From JAUXFK01 sp034189035 (GTDB lineage Bacteria > Desulfobacterota > UBA8473), in assembly GCA_034189035.1 (NCBI GenBank), contig JAXHVA010000009.1, positions 12,501 through 76,500 on the forward strand: a stretch of 64,000 nucleotides of DNA, read 5' to 3'. Within the stretch, counting starts at the first letter, position 1; each line of letters starts with the position of its first letter. The position numbers were made by a program, and so were the translations under genes. Shown here piece after piece: positions 26,485 through 35,621 of this stretch. The notes under the pieces were generated by a model. The model saw nothing but the letters and a program-made list of their open reading frames with translations, did no database searches and was not told the origin of the DNA.

Positions 26485-27660
26485 ATGGATTTTGGTTTAA
26501 CAAAAGAACAAACTGAGTTTCGACAAGAGGTTCGAGATTTTCTCGATCAAAAGCTAAAGAGCGGAGCCTTCCAGATAACCAGTAACGGTTGGATTGAGAG
26601 TTTCTCTCAGGAATTCTCCAAGGAGATATCAAAGAAAGGCTGGATAGGGATGACCTGGCCCAAAGAATTTGGGGGCCAGGAAGCTACCTATCTCGACCGT
26701 GCAATCCTGATGGAAGAGATGCTCAAGTATCAAGCCCCAATCGGGTATCATTTCCTCGGTGACAGGCAGGTTGGACCTGCAATCATACATTTTGGCAGTG
26801 AAGAACAGAAGGAAACCATCCTTCCCAAGATTATCAATGCAGAGATTTCTTTTGCCCTCGGCTTCAGTGAACCTGATGCTGGTTCAGATTTGGTCTCAGT
26901 GAGAACCAGTGCTATAGAAGAAGGTGACCATTATATCATTAACGGTCAGAAGGTCTGGACCACAGGCGCCCATAGAGCGGACTATATATGGACGCTTGTT
27001 CGAACAGACCCGGATGCATCGAAGAAACACAAAGGGCTGAGCGAATTTATAGTCGATCTAAAAAACCCCGGGGTTACAATACGACCAATAATAAACATGG
27101 TCGGTGTTCATTCTTTTAATGAGGTCTTCTTTGATAATGTAAAGGTCCCTAAAGAAAATATGGTAGGTCAGAAGAATCGCGGCTTTTACCAAATAATGGC
27201 GCAGATGGATTATGAAAGGGCGGGTCTGGAGCGTTTGATGCAGAACTATCCTCTATTTGAGTATATTATCGAGTATGTAAAGAAGGAAAAGAGAAATGGG
27301 GGACCTCTGTGTAAAGATACAAAAATAAGAAACACGCTTGCACAGTTGGAAATAGAATATCAGATAGGAAGAATCTTCTGTTATCAGGTAGCCTGGACAT
27401 TGACACAAGGCCGTTTGCCTAATTATGAGGCTTCCCTGTGTAAGGCTTACTGTACACAATTCGAAAAGCGACTGAGCGATGCTTCAACCAGAATTCTTGG
27501 ACTTTACGGTCAACTGATGCCCGGTTCAAAATGGGCACCCATTCAAGGAGATGCAGCGAGCTCGTATCTTTGGAGCGTTTCGTACACACTTCAAGGTGGA
27601 ACCGTAGAAGTATTAAAAAACATTATCGCAATGAGGGGCCTTGGTTTGCCGCTTGGCTAA
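26485..27660 (+). CDS. Acyl-CoA dehydrogenase family protein, probable first subunit of a pair
   Basis: The 391-residue flavoprotein has the N-terminal helical domain (MDFGLTKEQTEFRQEVRDFL), the FAD/substrate strands FALGFSEPDAGSDLVSVRTS and VWTTGAHRADYIW. The C-terminal FAD segment reads TLQGGTVEVLKNIIA. In medium-chain enzymes the catalytic Glu sits before the GT of the last motif; here the residue is Gly. Such proteins often pair with a second dehydrogenase to form a heterotetramer. AAGGAGG precedes the ATG. It is followed 78 bases later by a second dehydrogenase and then an FMN enzyme, forming one operon. Confidence 0.93.
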   Translation: MDFGLTKEQTEFRQEVRDFLDQKLKSGAFQITSNGWIESFSQEFSKEISKKGWIGMTWPKEFGGQEATYLDRAILMEEMLKYQAPIGYHFLGDRQVGPAIIHFGSEEQKETILPKIINAEISFALGFSEPDAGSDLVSVRTSAIEEGDHYIINGQKVWTTGAHRADYIWTLVRTDPDASKKHKGLSEFIVDLKNPGVTIRPIINMVGVHSFNEVFFDNVKVPKENMVGQKNRGFYQIMAQMDYERAGLERLMQNYPLFEYIIEYVKKEKRNGGPLCKDTKIRNTLAQLEIEYQIGRIFCYQVAWTLTQGRLPNYEASLCKAYCTQFEKRLSDASTRILGLYGQLMPGSKWAPIQGDAASSYLWSVSYTLQGGTVEVLKNIIAMRGLGLPLG

Positions 27661-27738
27661 TCTTATATTTTTTTACGTTTTGAGTGTTCTTAAGATATTG
27701 GGGATTTTTTTGCCCCTACAATCTAAAGGAGGAAGAAA

Positions 27739-28869
27739 ATGGATTTTGGTCTCAATGAAGAACAAGAGATACTCAAGAAGACAGCTCACAATCTTTTAAC
27801 AAAGGAGTGTCCAGCCTCTTTTGTAAAAGAGATAATAAAGGATGAAAAGGGATATTCCCCTGAATTATGGAAAAAGATGGCAGAACTTGGATGGATGAGC
27901 CTGATCTTTCCCGAGCAATACGGTGGTATGGGAGGGTGCTTTTTAGACTTGGCGATACTCTTAGAAGAGATGGGCAGCGTATGTTTACCGAGCCCTTTCT
28001 TCTCAACAATTATTCTGGGCGGTTTATCAATTTTAGAAGGGGGAAGTGACAAGCAAAAAGAGGAAATTCTTCCGTCTATAGCCGAGGGAAAATCGATTAT
28101 CACCCTTGCTATTACTGAGCCTAGTGCAAAATACACTCCGGATGGAATAGAGGTTCGTGCGACAAAAGCAGATGATGGATACATCTTAGAAGGCACGAAG
28201 CTCTTTGTGCCCGATGCGCATATCGCAAATTACATAGTCGTTGTTGCAAGAACCACGGAGGGTACCGGCGCAGATGGAATTACCCTTTTCATATTAGACA
28301 GCAAGACAACGGGGTTATCCTGTAGCCCCCTTCTCACGATTGCGGGAGATAAACAGTTTGAGGTGACATTCGATAATGTATCAGTCTCAAAAGACAGCAT
28401 ATTAGGAGCCATAGATAACGGATGGTCAGTAATCGAGGCAATCTGGCCAAGGATAATCGTTGCTAAGTGTGCTGAAATGGTTGGGGGAGCTCAAAAAAGC
28501 CTTGAAATGACCGTTAATTATGCAAAGGAGAGAAAACAGTTTGGAAGGCCAATAGGCGCTCTTCAAGCTATACAGCACTTCTGTGCAGATATGGTCTCAG
28601 ATGTGGATGCATGCAGATATATTACTTATATGGCTGCATGGACGATCAGTAAAGGGGTTCTTGCGACTAAAGAGGCATCCATGGCTAAGGCATGGTGCAG
28701 CGATGCATTCAGAAGAGTTACTACAACTGGTCAGCAGGTCCATGGAGCGATTGGTTTTACAGAGGAACATGATCTACACCTGTACTATAAAAATGCCAAG
28801 AGTTGGGAGCTCCTCTTTGGAGATAGAGATGCCCACCGTGAGATAGTTGCAAAACAGATGGGATTTTAA
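27739..28869 (+). CDS. Acyl-CoA dehydrogenase family protein, probable second subunit
   Basis: The 376-residue protein has the acyl-CoA dehydrogenase fold: MDFGLNEEQEILKKTAHNLL, the flavin strand ITLAITEPSAKYTPDG, and a C-terminal helical domain with YAKERKQFGRPIGALQAIQH. It ends HGAIGFTEEHDLHLYYKNAK. The last motif lacks the YEGT-type catalytic Glu. Together with its upstream neighbour it resembles the alpha-beta pairs known from steroid side-chain and CoA-ester degradation, where one subunit supplies the base. This pairing is inferred from order and divergence. The ribosome-binding site is AAAGGAGG. Confidence 0.92.
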   Translation: MDFGLNEEQEILKKTAHNLLTKECPASFVKEIIKDEKGYSPELWKKMAELGWMSLIFPEQYGGMGGCFLDLAILLEEMGSVCLPSPFFSTIILGGLSILEGGSDKQKEEILPSIAEGKSIITLAITEPSAKYTPDGIEVRATKADDGYILEGTKLFVPDAHIANYIVVVARTTEGTGADGITLFILDSKTTGLSCSPLLTIAGDKQFEVTFDNVSVSKDSILGAIDNGWSVIEAIWPRIIVAKCAEMVGGAQKSLEMTVNYAKERKQFGRPIGALQAIQHFCADMVSDVDACRYITYMAAWTISKGVLATKEASMAKAWCSDAFRRVTTTGQQVHGAIGFTEEHDLHLYYKNAKSWELLFGDRDAHREIVAKQMGF

Positions 28870-28884
28870 AGAGAAGGAGGATAT

Positions 28885-29832
28885 ATGAAGACCAGGATAA
28901 CAGAACTTCTAGGGATAAAATATCCTATCATTCAAGGTGCGATGGCATGGGTTTCCCTTCCACCCCTTGTTGCTGCAGTGTCAAATGCCGGCGGGTTAGG
29001 CATACTCGGTGCATCATTCATGAGACCTGATGAGCTCAGGGAAAATATACAAGAGATTAAAAGGCTTACAAGAAACCCATTTGCAGTAAATTTTATGCCT
29101 GAAAACCCAGAGCTGGAAAAGCTTTTAGACGTTATAATTGAGGAAGATGTTCCTGTGGCTAGTTATGGTAAGGGAGACCCCCGAAGGATAATAGAAAGGA
29201 CCCTGCCTCATGATATCATCAACCTCCCTACAATGGGTGCCATAAAACACGCCATAAAGGCACAACAGGATGGGGCTCATGCGGTTATCGTTCAGGGAAC
29301 AGAAGGCGGAGGCCATACAGGTTTTATCTCAAGTTCGATCCTGGTGCCAATGACCGCGCAAAGTGTTACGATACCCGTTGTTGCAGCAGGAGGTTTTGGC
29401 AACGGAAGAGGGCTTCTTGCTGCTTTGGCTTTGGGAGCTGAGGGTATATCTATGGGAAGCAGATTCATAGCCACAAAGGAATGCCCCATTCCACACCTTG
29501 TTAAAGAATGGATCCTAAATGCCAGTGAAAAGGATACTGTAGTTACAGATAATCTCACCGGTATTCGATGCAGGGTTTTAAAGAATGAATTTTCTCAACG
29601 CCTTATAGAGATGAAGGAGCAAAAGGTCTCGCCATGGGAAATGATGAAGCATGCCAGAGGAAGATTCAAAAAGGCCTTTCTTGAAGGAGACTTAAAGGAG
29701 GGCTCTATTGCCTGCGGGCAAGTAGCTGGCCTAATAGATGATATTCCGAGTTGTAAAGAACTCATCGAACGAATTGTAAAAGACGCTGAAGAGATGATTA
29801 TCCCGATGAAGGAAAAGGTTTTAGCTTCTTAA
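28885..29832 (+). CDS. FMN-dependent nitronate monooxygenase/FabK-like protein
   Basis: The 315-residue TIM-barrel flavoprotein has LLGIKYPIIQGAMAWVS, NAGGLGILGA, FAVNFMP, the active-site EGGGHTGF and the phosphate-binding VVAAGGFGNGRGLLAALALGA. Family members include nitronate monooxygenase and the enoyl-ACP reductase FabK. The proximity of two acyl-CoA dehydrogenases (15 bases) suggests a role as an enoyl-thioester reductase or related CoA enzyme rather than nitronate detoxification. AAGGAGG precedes the ATG. Confidence 0.85.
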   Translation: MKTRITELLGIKYPIIQGAMAWVSLPPLVAAVSNAGGLGILGASFMRPDELRENIQEIKRLTRNPFAVNFMPENPELEKLLDVIIEEDVPVASYGKGDPRRIIERTLPHDIINLPTMGAIKHAIKAQQDGAHAVIVQGTEGGGHTGFISSSILVPMTAQSVTIPVVAAGGFGNGRGLLAALALGAEGISMGSRFIATKECPIPHLVKEWILNASEKDTVVTDNLTGIRCRVLKNEFSQRLIEMKEQKVSPWEMMKHARGRFKKAFLEGDLKEGSIACGQVAGLIDDIPSCKELIERIVKDAEEMIIPMKEKVLAS

Positions 29833-29875
29833 ATAACTATTATAGCCTGAAGGGGGGGGGTATGCTCCCCTGGTC

Positions 29876-30394
29876 TTAGAGTTTCTTGATCCTTATGTTC
29901 GATTTACGAAGAGATTTTTTTAGCCTTTTTGAAGGTCCCTTCTTTTTAGTATGAATCGATTCAACAAATGGTTTATTATCAAAATCGCTGTCCTCCGAAG
30001 AGGACGATATATCCATCCTCATCTCAAAATCTTCAGAAGAGACTATTACAGCACCTCGTCTTTTTGAAAAGTCGGCTACTTCATTATCCGATGTTACCAC
30101 AAGGACCTGTTCCTTTTTAGCCTCGGCAATCTTCTTGATCACCGAATCGGCCTGCTCACCCTTTTTCGAAAAGATAATATCTATACCTTTATCTTTGGTT
30201 CGTTCCTGTCTAATGCCCCCTTCTCTATGACCATCAAAAACTACGGTAACTCTATGTTTTTTTGCCCTCCTGTATAAAGCGAGCCTCTTGATCAATTCAT
30301 CTCGAGCTTTTTGTAAACCTATCTGATCAAATCGACTGAGAATAGGGGATCTCTTTATCAAATTATATCCGTCAATAATTATATGAACTGCCAT
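29876..30394 (-). CDS. NYN-domain ribonuclease, YacP/Rae1-like
   Basis: The 172-residue protein has the NYN/PIN-like motif MAVHIIIDGYNLIK, acidic VVFDGH (residues about 50-55), and VVTSDNEVADFSKRRGA. A Ser-rich and Lys-rich C-terminal tail follows (SSSSEDSD, KKKGPSKRLKKSLRK). YacP/Rae1 of Bacillus cleaves mRNA in the ribosome A site; the length is right for that family. It is a single gene, convergent with the operon on its left. An RBS-like GGTG lies before the ATG. Confidence 0.8.
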   Translation of the reverse strand: MAVHIIIDGYNLIKRSPILSRFDQIGLQKARDELIKRLALYRRAKKHRVTVVFDGHREGGIRQERTKDKGIDIIFSKKGEQADSVIKKIAEAKKEQVLVVTSDNEVADFSKRRGAVIVSSEDFEMRMDISSSSEDSDFDNKPFVESIHTKKKGPSKRLKKSLRKSNIRIKKL

Positions 30395-30996
30395 TTTTGA
30401 ACACCTGCAAAAATCCTCTCAAATGTTATAAATCACTCATCTTTATCTTCCTTTATCTCTCTTATCTGATCCGTTTATACCTCATTATAGTAATACACAT
30501 AAATGATCTTGCCCCTTTTCAATAGTATCGGATAATGCCTGGAATCTGATATCTGCAATCACTTCATCTTTTAAAATGTTTACTCCATTTTATACCCTGA
30601 TCCTTAATACGCTTTATACGAATGCCCATTTCCCTGTATTCATTAATGAGTCTCATCACTACTCCAGAGGTACACCCTATAGATGCAACGAATTCTTGTG
30701 CATCTGGCACTTAAAAACGTATCAATAATAAATAATAGAACTCTTTTGTCAAGATGATTTACTGTAATCTAAAAAAGTACTCTGAGATAAATATAATCAA
30801 TACACACCACAAAATATGCCTCAGTATCTGTTTTTATCACATAAATAACATATGAAAATGGCAGATGTATTTCTCGTCTTAAAGGTAGTTTCGAATTGCA
30901 TTTATAAATAAACTATGTTAGGGTCCATTTAGAGATGGAGTCATCCTTTAAATGGCTAATAAAAGGTGAATAATAGTACTGACAAAGGAGGAAGGT
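30395..30996. other. Intergenic region with a weak short reading frame
   Basis: On the minus strand 30564-30710, a GTG-initiated frame of 48 codons reads VPDAQEFVASIGCTSGVVMR and continues INEYREMGIRIKR, resembling a helix-turn-helix-like fragment. It has no ribosome-binding site or family match, so it is either a small unknown gene or a remnant. The rest is AT-rich and featureless. Confidence 0.35.
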
Positions 30997-31263
30997 ATGG
31001 AGGGCTTATTACTTTTAGAGTTAAATATCCCATTATACCAATTGGCCATGTTTGTTCTTTTAATAACCTTTTGCATGCTGTTTCAACGAAACAAATTAGG
31101 CCTAGCAGTTTCATACTTATTTGTTTTTTACTGGGGTTTCTTTTACAATATTGATAATATCTATAATTCATCCGATGAGCTCAGCTCTTTTGCTCTGTGG
31201 TACTTTTTAGCTGGGGTTGTGATCTTAATCCTAGCTGTTGTTTCTTTTTTCGGCAAAGATTAA
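30997..31263 (+). CDS. Small three-helix membrane protein of unknown function
   Basis: The 88-residue protein has three hydrophobic segments: about 13-30 (LYQLAMFVLLITFCMLF), 36-50 (AVSYLFVFYWGFFYN), and 66-84 (LWYFLAGVVILILAVVSFF). AAAGGAGG precedes the ATG. It lies 76 bases before the parvulin genes in the same direction. I do not recognise the family; the ribosome-binding site and clean topology support a real gene. Confidence 0.7.
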   Translation: MEGLLLLELNIPLYQLAMFVLLITFCMLFQRNKLGLAVSYLFVFYWGFFYNIDNIYNSSDELSSFALWYFLAGVVILILAVVSFFGKD

Positions 31264-31339
31264 AGGGACCCCTTAATATTCCCTCAATTTTACCGCATTT
31301 TCTCTAAACTGTCTCATTTTTTAAAGGGGTGTTTATCCA

Positions 31340-32275
31340 GTGAAAAAATGTCTAACCTTGCTTTTATGTCTATTTTTAATTTCCTCTCATATATCCTGTA
31401 AAAGAGGAAAAGAACAGATACTTGTAAAGATTGGCAATCAGATCATAACTGTTGATGAGTTTACCAAAGAGTTTGAGGAAGTCCGACAGGAGTATTTGAC
31501 TCTCAATACAAAAGACAATATATCATTTGGAGAATTGAAGGCCAGTTTTTTAAATGGACTTATAGAAAAAAAGATTCTACTAAATGAGGCAGAAAGACTT
31601 GGGATTAAAGTTACTGAAGACGAATTAAAAAATGAGATATCCCATATAAAGAAGGATTACCCTGAAAAGAGTTTTAATGAGACAATTATCAATGAATATG
31701 TGGACTATAAAGACTGGGAAAAAAGGATAAAAAAGAAGCTATTGATAGAAAAACTCATCAATAACATGATAAAATCTAAAATATCTATTGAAAATGAAGA
31801 GATAAAGAGATATTATGAGAAGAACATAAAGGAGTTCGACCTTCCAGAGCAGGTGAGAGCGTTTCAAATCGTAGTCGGTACAGAGGTAGAGGCACATGAA
31901 ATATTGAAGAGATTAAAAGACGGCGAGGATTTTGTAAAATTGGCGAAGGAGAAATCATTGAGTCCGGATAGCGAAGATGGAGGGGACTTGGGTTATTTTG
32001 GTCGGGGATATATGCCCCCAGAGTTCGATGAAGTAGTCTTTTCTCTTCCCATAGGACAGTTAAGCAAAGTCGTCAAAAGCCCTTATGGGTTTCATGTCTT
32101 TAAAGTAGAAGAAAAAAAAAAGGCGAGGAAAATGCTTCTTGACGAAGCCTATGACCAGATTGAGGAAAGGCTAAAAAAAGAAAGGACAGAAGAAGCATAT
32201 AATAGATGGTTTAAAAAAATAAAAAACATGATTCAGATTGAACTGGATCAGCAATTACTTACGGAGATTCAATAA
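31340..32275 (+). CDS. SurA/PpiC-like peptidyl-prolyl isomerase, exported
   Basis: The 311-residue protein has a signal peptide (MKKCLTLLLCLFLISS) and a Cys after HIS that resembles a weak lipobox, so it could be a lipoprotein. A SurA N-terminal helical chaperone domain follows (VDEFTKEFEEVRQEYL... LIEKKILLNEAERLGI). The parvulin domain has VRAFQIVVG, DGEDFVKLAKEKSLSPDS and GGDLGYFGRG, ending FSLPIGQLSKVVKSPYGFHV. Such proteins escort outer-membrane precursors. The start is GTG at 31340, preceded by AAAGGGG. It is followed four bases later by a second parvulin, both probably periplasmic partners. Confidence 0.88.
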   Translation: MKKCLTLLLCLFLISSHISCKRGKEQILVKIGNQIITVDEFTKEFEEVRQEYLTLNTKDNISFGELKASFLNGLIEKKILLNEAERLGIKVTEDELKNEISHIKKDYPEKSFNETIINEYVDYKDWEKRIKKKLLIEKLINNMIKSKISIENEEIKRYYEKNIKEFDLPEQVRAFQIVVGTEVEAHEILKRLKDGEDFVKLAKEKSLSPDSEDGGDLGYFGRGYMPPEFDEVVFSLPIGQLSKVVKSPYGFHVFKVEEKKKARKMLLDEAYDQIEERLKKERTEEAYNRWFKKIKNMIQIELDQQLLTEIQ

Positions 32276-32279
32276 TAAG

Positions 32280-33281
32280 ATGTTTGGATCGATGAAAGTC
32301 AATAGAGTAAAACGAATCCTATCATTATCTTTTCTCTTTTTTTGGTTCGGTATTATTGTATTGAATACAAAAGTAACTGCAGAGATAATTGAAATGATTA
32401 TCGCCATTGTAAATGATGATATTATCACCCTTTCGGAGCTGAATGATGCAGTAGATTTATCCTTAAAGAACGCTGAAGGAAATCTAAACTCTATAAATAA
32501 AGATATGACTCAACAAGAGATTAAAAGAGAAATACTTGACAGACTGATTCAAGACAAGCTCATAGACCAAGAGGTAAAGAAGAGGTTGATAGTTGTTTCC
32601 GAAAGTGAGGTAGATAATGCTATAGATAATATAATGAGAGAGAATCATCTTACAAAGGAAGAATTGATTGAGAAATTGAAGTCCGATGGAATCGTCTTTG
32701 ATATGTATAAAGAGCAGATAAAACAAGAGATGGAGAGGATGAAAATTGTAGATTACCAAATTAAATCCAAGATCGTATTGAATGATGATGAACTGAGAGA
32801 GTATTATACGAGAAATATGCATAACTTCAAAGTGATGAAAGAGGTGAGAGTTCAGCATATCCTTCTTTCGATTCCTCGAGGCGCTGATGAAGCAAAATTC
32901 AATGAGGTTAATAGAAAGGCAAAAACACTCCTTTTAGAGATCAAAAACGGAGAAGACTTTGGAAAACTGGCAGAAATATATTCTCAAGGAGCCTCTGCAG
33001 ATTCAGGTGGGGATATGGGATGGTTCAAACGTGGAGAGCTGATACCATTTTTAGAAAAAGTCGTATTTAACCTGAAGATTGGAGAGGTGAGTAATATCAT
33101 CCGGAGTGATTTAGGCCTGCATATAATCAAGGTCATGGATGGAAAAGTAGAGGGATTTAAAACATTTGAAGAAGCCATAGAGCAAGTAAAAAGCGCCATT
33201 TACCAAAAAAGAGTGGAGGATTCATTCAAAGAATGGATCAAAGATTTAAAGGATAAATCTTTTATTAAGATAAACCTTTGA
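32280..33281 (+). CDS. SurA-like periplasmic peptidyl-prolyl isomerase
   Basis: The protein has an N-terminal membrane/signal helix (LSLSFLFFWFGIIVLN), a SurA N-terminal domain starting IIAIVNDDIITLSELND, and one parvulin domain: VQHILLSIPRGAD, GEDFGKLAEIYSQGASAD, GGDMGWFKRGEL, IIRSDLGLHIIKV. It is about 330 residues and has one parvulin domain rather than two, as in many non-enteric SurA proteins. The start is uncertain: the ATG at 32280, just after the previous stop, or 32292. An upstream ATG at 32238 overlaps the previous gene and is less likely. It is paired with the preceding isomerase. Confidence 0.88.
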   Translation: MFGSMKVNRVKRILSLSFLFFWFGIIVLNTKVTAEIIEMIIAIVNDDIITLSELNDAVDLSLKNAEGNLNSINKDMTQQEIKREILDRLIQDKLIDQEVKKRLIVVSESEVDNAIDNIMRENHLTKEELIEKLKSDGIVFDMYKEQIKQEMERMKIVDYQIKSKIVLNDDELREYYTRNMHNFKVMKEVRVQHILLSIPRGADEAKFNEVNRKAKTLLLEIKNGEDFGKLAEIYSQGASADSGGDMGWFKRGELIPFLEKVVFNLKIGEVSNIIRSDLGLHIIKVMDGKVEGFKTFEEAIEQVKSAIYQKRVEDSFKEWIKDLKDKSFIKINL

Positions 33282-33383
33282 TAGAAGCTTCATCTATAGT
33301 ATTTTCCCCTTTTTTACACTCACTTTGATGATCAGAATTACACGCTTTAAAATCTGACCGTCGTCGAAGCCAGTAAAAGTTTT

Positions 33384-34733
33384 CTATTTTAAAGCGCTAA
33401 GATGATATAATTGTATATTCTTCATTTGTGTTGTAATCTCCTCCATATCAGGGATGAGACGTATCCCTTCGTGAAACAGTGTTTTCCCTGCTACCATATT
33501 AAAGATCACATCTTCATTTCTGGCTTCATCGACTAAATAGCTAAAGAGGTCTTCTGTCAAATGAATCGGTCGAGAAGGTTTAACTGCGATTACGTCGGCC
33601 TGTTTACCCACTTCCAATGATCCTACCTTATTCTCTACTTTTAACACCCTTGCTCCGCCCAATGTTGCAATTTCTAACATTTTTCGATGGAGAATCGTCT
33701 TTGCTGTGCCTGTTTTTTCCCATTGAGAAAGATAAAGCCTTCTCATCTCTTTAAAAAAATCCATATCCTCATTGCTCGCAAGGCTATCTGTACCTAAACC
33801 AACAGGTATACCTTTATTCATTAAATCGATTACAGGTGCAATACCGACCTTGAGATAAGAATTGCTTTGAGGACAATGAGCAACCGTCACATTATGATCT
33901 TTTAGTAGCGGAATATCTTCTCTATTTACTTGGACACTATGAGCTGCAATAAGCCCATCCAAAACACCCAATTGCTCGGCGTATCTCGTTGGTGACACTC
34001 CAGTGCCTTTTACGGGCAGATGGGCCCAACCCAGAAACTGCCTGTATTGTTGAGCCAGACCTCCTTTGCCATCCCTTACGTAAAGAGTCTCATCTTGAGA
34101 CTCCGCCAGATGCATTGAAAGAGGCAATCCCTCTCTTCTCGCCCATCTACTCAGTTTCTTTATTAAAAGCGGATGTACTGTATACAAAGAGTGAGGTGCA
34201 ATTCCTATATTGAGAAGACTCCCTTTGCATTCATCCTTCCAGAGTTCCACTTTATGGGTCACATTTACAATCGCATCATCTATTTTTGCCTCATCCATCT
34301 CTATAACTTCAGCAAAAACAATCCCCCTCAGACCCGATTCGCATAATGCCTTTAGGTTTGGAGATCTCGTTGCGATGTCACCAATGCATGTGATACCAGA
34401 TTTAATGGACATACACGCACCAAAAGAGGCTGAAATCTCCCAATCTTTCAATGAGAGCTTCCTGGCCTTCTCAATGAGTTGAAGTATCCATGGGGTAAAT
34501 GGTGAGGGTTTAATAAGGCCATGAAGCACACTGAGCTCAATGTGGGTATGAGTATTCACAAAACCGGGCATAATAACAGCCTGTCCAAAATCGATCTCAC
34601 ATTCTCTTGGGAGATCCTTTTTAAGCTCTTCCCTTGTTCCCAATCGCGTAATCGTATCGTCTGAGATATGGAGGGCTCCATTTAATATAGGCTCACCAAT
34701 GATAGGTATGACCCACTTTGCGCAGAGTAACAT
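33384..34733 (-). CDS. Amidohydrolase-superfamily deaminase, probable aminodeoxyfutalosine or methylthioadenosine deaminase
   Basis: The 449-residue enzyme belongs to the MtaD/SsnA/Atz branch. Metal ligands are NTHTHIE (His62, His64), HLAESQDE, AAHSVQ and GLGTDSLAS (Asp). The branch deaminates purine nucleosides such as S-adenosylhomocysteine, methylthioadenosine and 6-amino-6-deoxyfutalosine. It is the last gene of the mqnE-mqnA-mqnC-phosphorylase run, which points to aminodeoxyfutalosine deaminase (MqnX-type) as its role, producing futalosine. The alternative is methylthioadenosine deaminase. The start ATG at 34733 has no strong ribosome-binding site. Confidence 0.82.
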   Translation of the reverse strand: MLLCAKWVIPIIGEPILNGALHISDDTITRLGTREELKKDLPRECEIDFGQAVIMPGFVNTHTHIELSVLHGLIKPSPFTPWILQLIEKARKLSLKDWEISASFGACMSIKSGITCIGDIATRSPNLKALCESGLRGIVFAEVIEMDEAKIDDAIVNVTHKVELWKDECKGSLLNIGIAPHSLYTVHPLLIKKLSRWARREGLPLSMHLAESQDETLYVRDGKGGLAQQYRQFLGWAHLPVKGTGVSPTRYAEQLGVLDGLIAAHSVQVNREDIPLLKDHNVTVAHCPQSNSYLKVGIAPVIDLMNKGIPVGLGTDSLASNEDMDFFKEMRRLYLSQWEKTGTAKTILHRKMLEIATLGGARVLKVENKVGSLEVGKQADVIAVKPSRPIHLTEDLFSYLVDEARNEDVIFNMVAGKTLFHEGIRLIPDMEEITTQMKNIQLYHLSALK

Positions 34734-34766
34734 ATTGTTTTCACAAAAGTACTTTGATGATCGAAG

Positions 34767-35618
34767 TTATTCTTCCCTGAGTAATGTTTCTTTTCTAAAC
34801 TCCATACAACCACACACCCTCTTTGCATCTATTAATTCGTTCAACGCATCAATAATAATATGGCCGATTTTTTTCGATTCCTGATAGAAGATGTCCTTAA
34901 GTTCATCATGATCCCAATCTTTTACTACTCCTTCCGCATAATTCACGACCATATAAACCCCAGCGTAACATGCCCCAATATCCCGCGCCAGGTAGACTTC
35001 CGGAGCCAGGCTCTGACCCACGATATCGGCACCCCACTGTCTCATCATAGAAATTTCTGCCCAGCTCTCAAATCGATACCCCTCTGTAACCAGATATACT
35101 CCTCTTTCAAATATTCTTCCCATATGATGTTTTCCAGATGAGTCCAACAAAGCCCGATGGATTTGGGGACAGATGGGTTGGCGCATAATGAGAAGATGCT
35201 CGCCAACAACACTGGTATCCTTTCGAGTGGAAAAGTCGATGAAATCATTGGGGATAACAATATCTCTTGGATTAAGTAGCTGATTTATACTCCCCACTCC
35301 TCCTTCGGCAAGGATCATCTTTACTCCGGCTTCTTTGAGTATCCAAAATACCTGTTTGGAGGCACAGGCCCTACTGTCTCCCCTTCGCCAACCGTGCATT
35401 TTACACGTGAGAACTCCGCTGCTCTTTATTTCAAATAACGTAAAGGCGGGGCTCTCACCATATGGGGTCCTGAAGGTGAGGCCACTTTGTAATACCTGAA
35501 TGTCTCCTCTTTTCAGATCTTCTGGAAATCCTATGGAGAAAGTACCTGACCCACCGATAACAGCGAATTTTACTTTTGGAATCTTCTTTATTATTTTTCT
35601 GCTGATAAAAACTTTCAC
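34767..35618 (-). CDS. Methylthioadenosine/purine nucleoside phosphorylase family, 6-oxopurine-type pocket
   Basis: The 283-residue protein has the nucleoside phosphorylase fold: VKFAVIGGSGTFSIG, TPYGESPAF, VGSINQLLNPRDIVIPNDFIDFS, EGYRFESWAEI and LAPEVYLARDIGACY. In adenine-specific MTAP the base pocket ends in TDYD, but here it reads VVNYAEG with Asn226, as in purine phosphorylases acting on 6-oxopurines. The usual phosphate-binding RHG reads MHG (74-76). It may therefore cleave futalosine or methylthioinosine, and hydrolysis rather than phosphorolysis is possible. The start is GTG at 35618, four bases after the mqnC stop and inside GGGGGTG. It sits within the menaquinone cluster. Confidence 0.8.
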   Translation of the reverse strand: MKVFISRKIIKKIPKVKFAVIGGSGTFSIGFPEDLKRGDIQVLQSGLTFRTPYGESPAFTLFEIKSSGVLTCKMHGWRRGDSRACASKQVFWILKEAGVKMILAEGGVGSINQLLNPRDIVIPNDFIDFSTRKDTSVVGEHLLIMRQPICPQIHRALLDSSGKHHMGRIFERGVYLVTEGYRFESWAEISMMRQWGADIVGQSLAPEVYLARDIGACYAGVYMVVNYAEGVVKDWDHDELKDIFYQESKKIGHIIIDALNELIDAKRVCGCMEFRKETLLREE

Positions 35619-35621
35619 CCC

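Noticed and set aside
29845..29870. G/C-rich hairpin between the FMN enzyme and the NYN gene
   Set aside because: It has a run of G's and partial C pairing but no T tract on either strand, so I do not call it a terminator.
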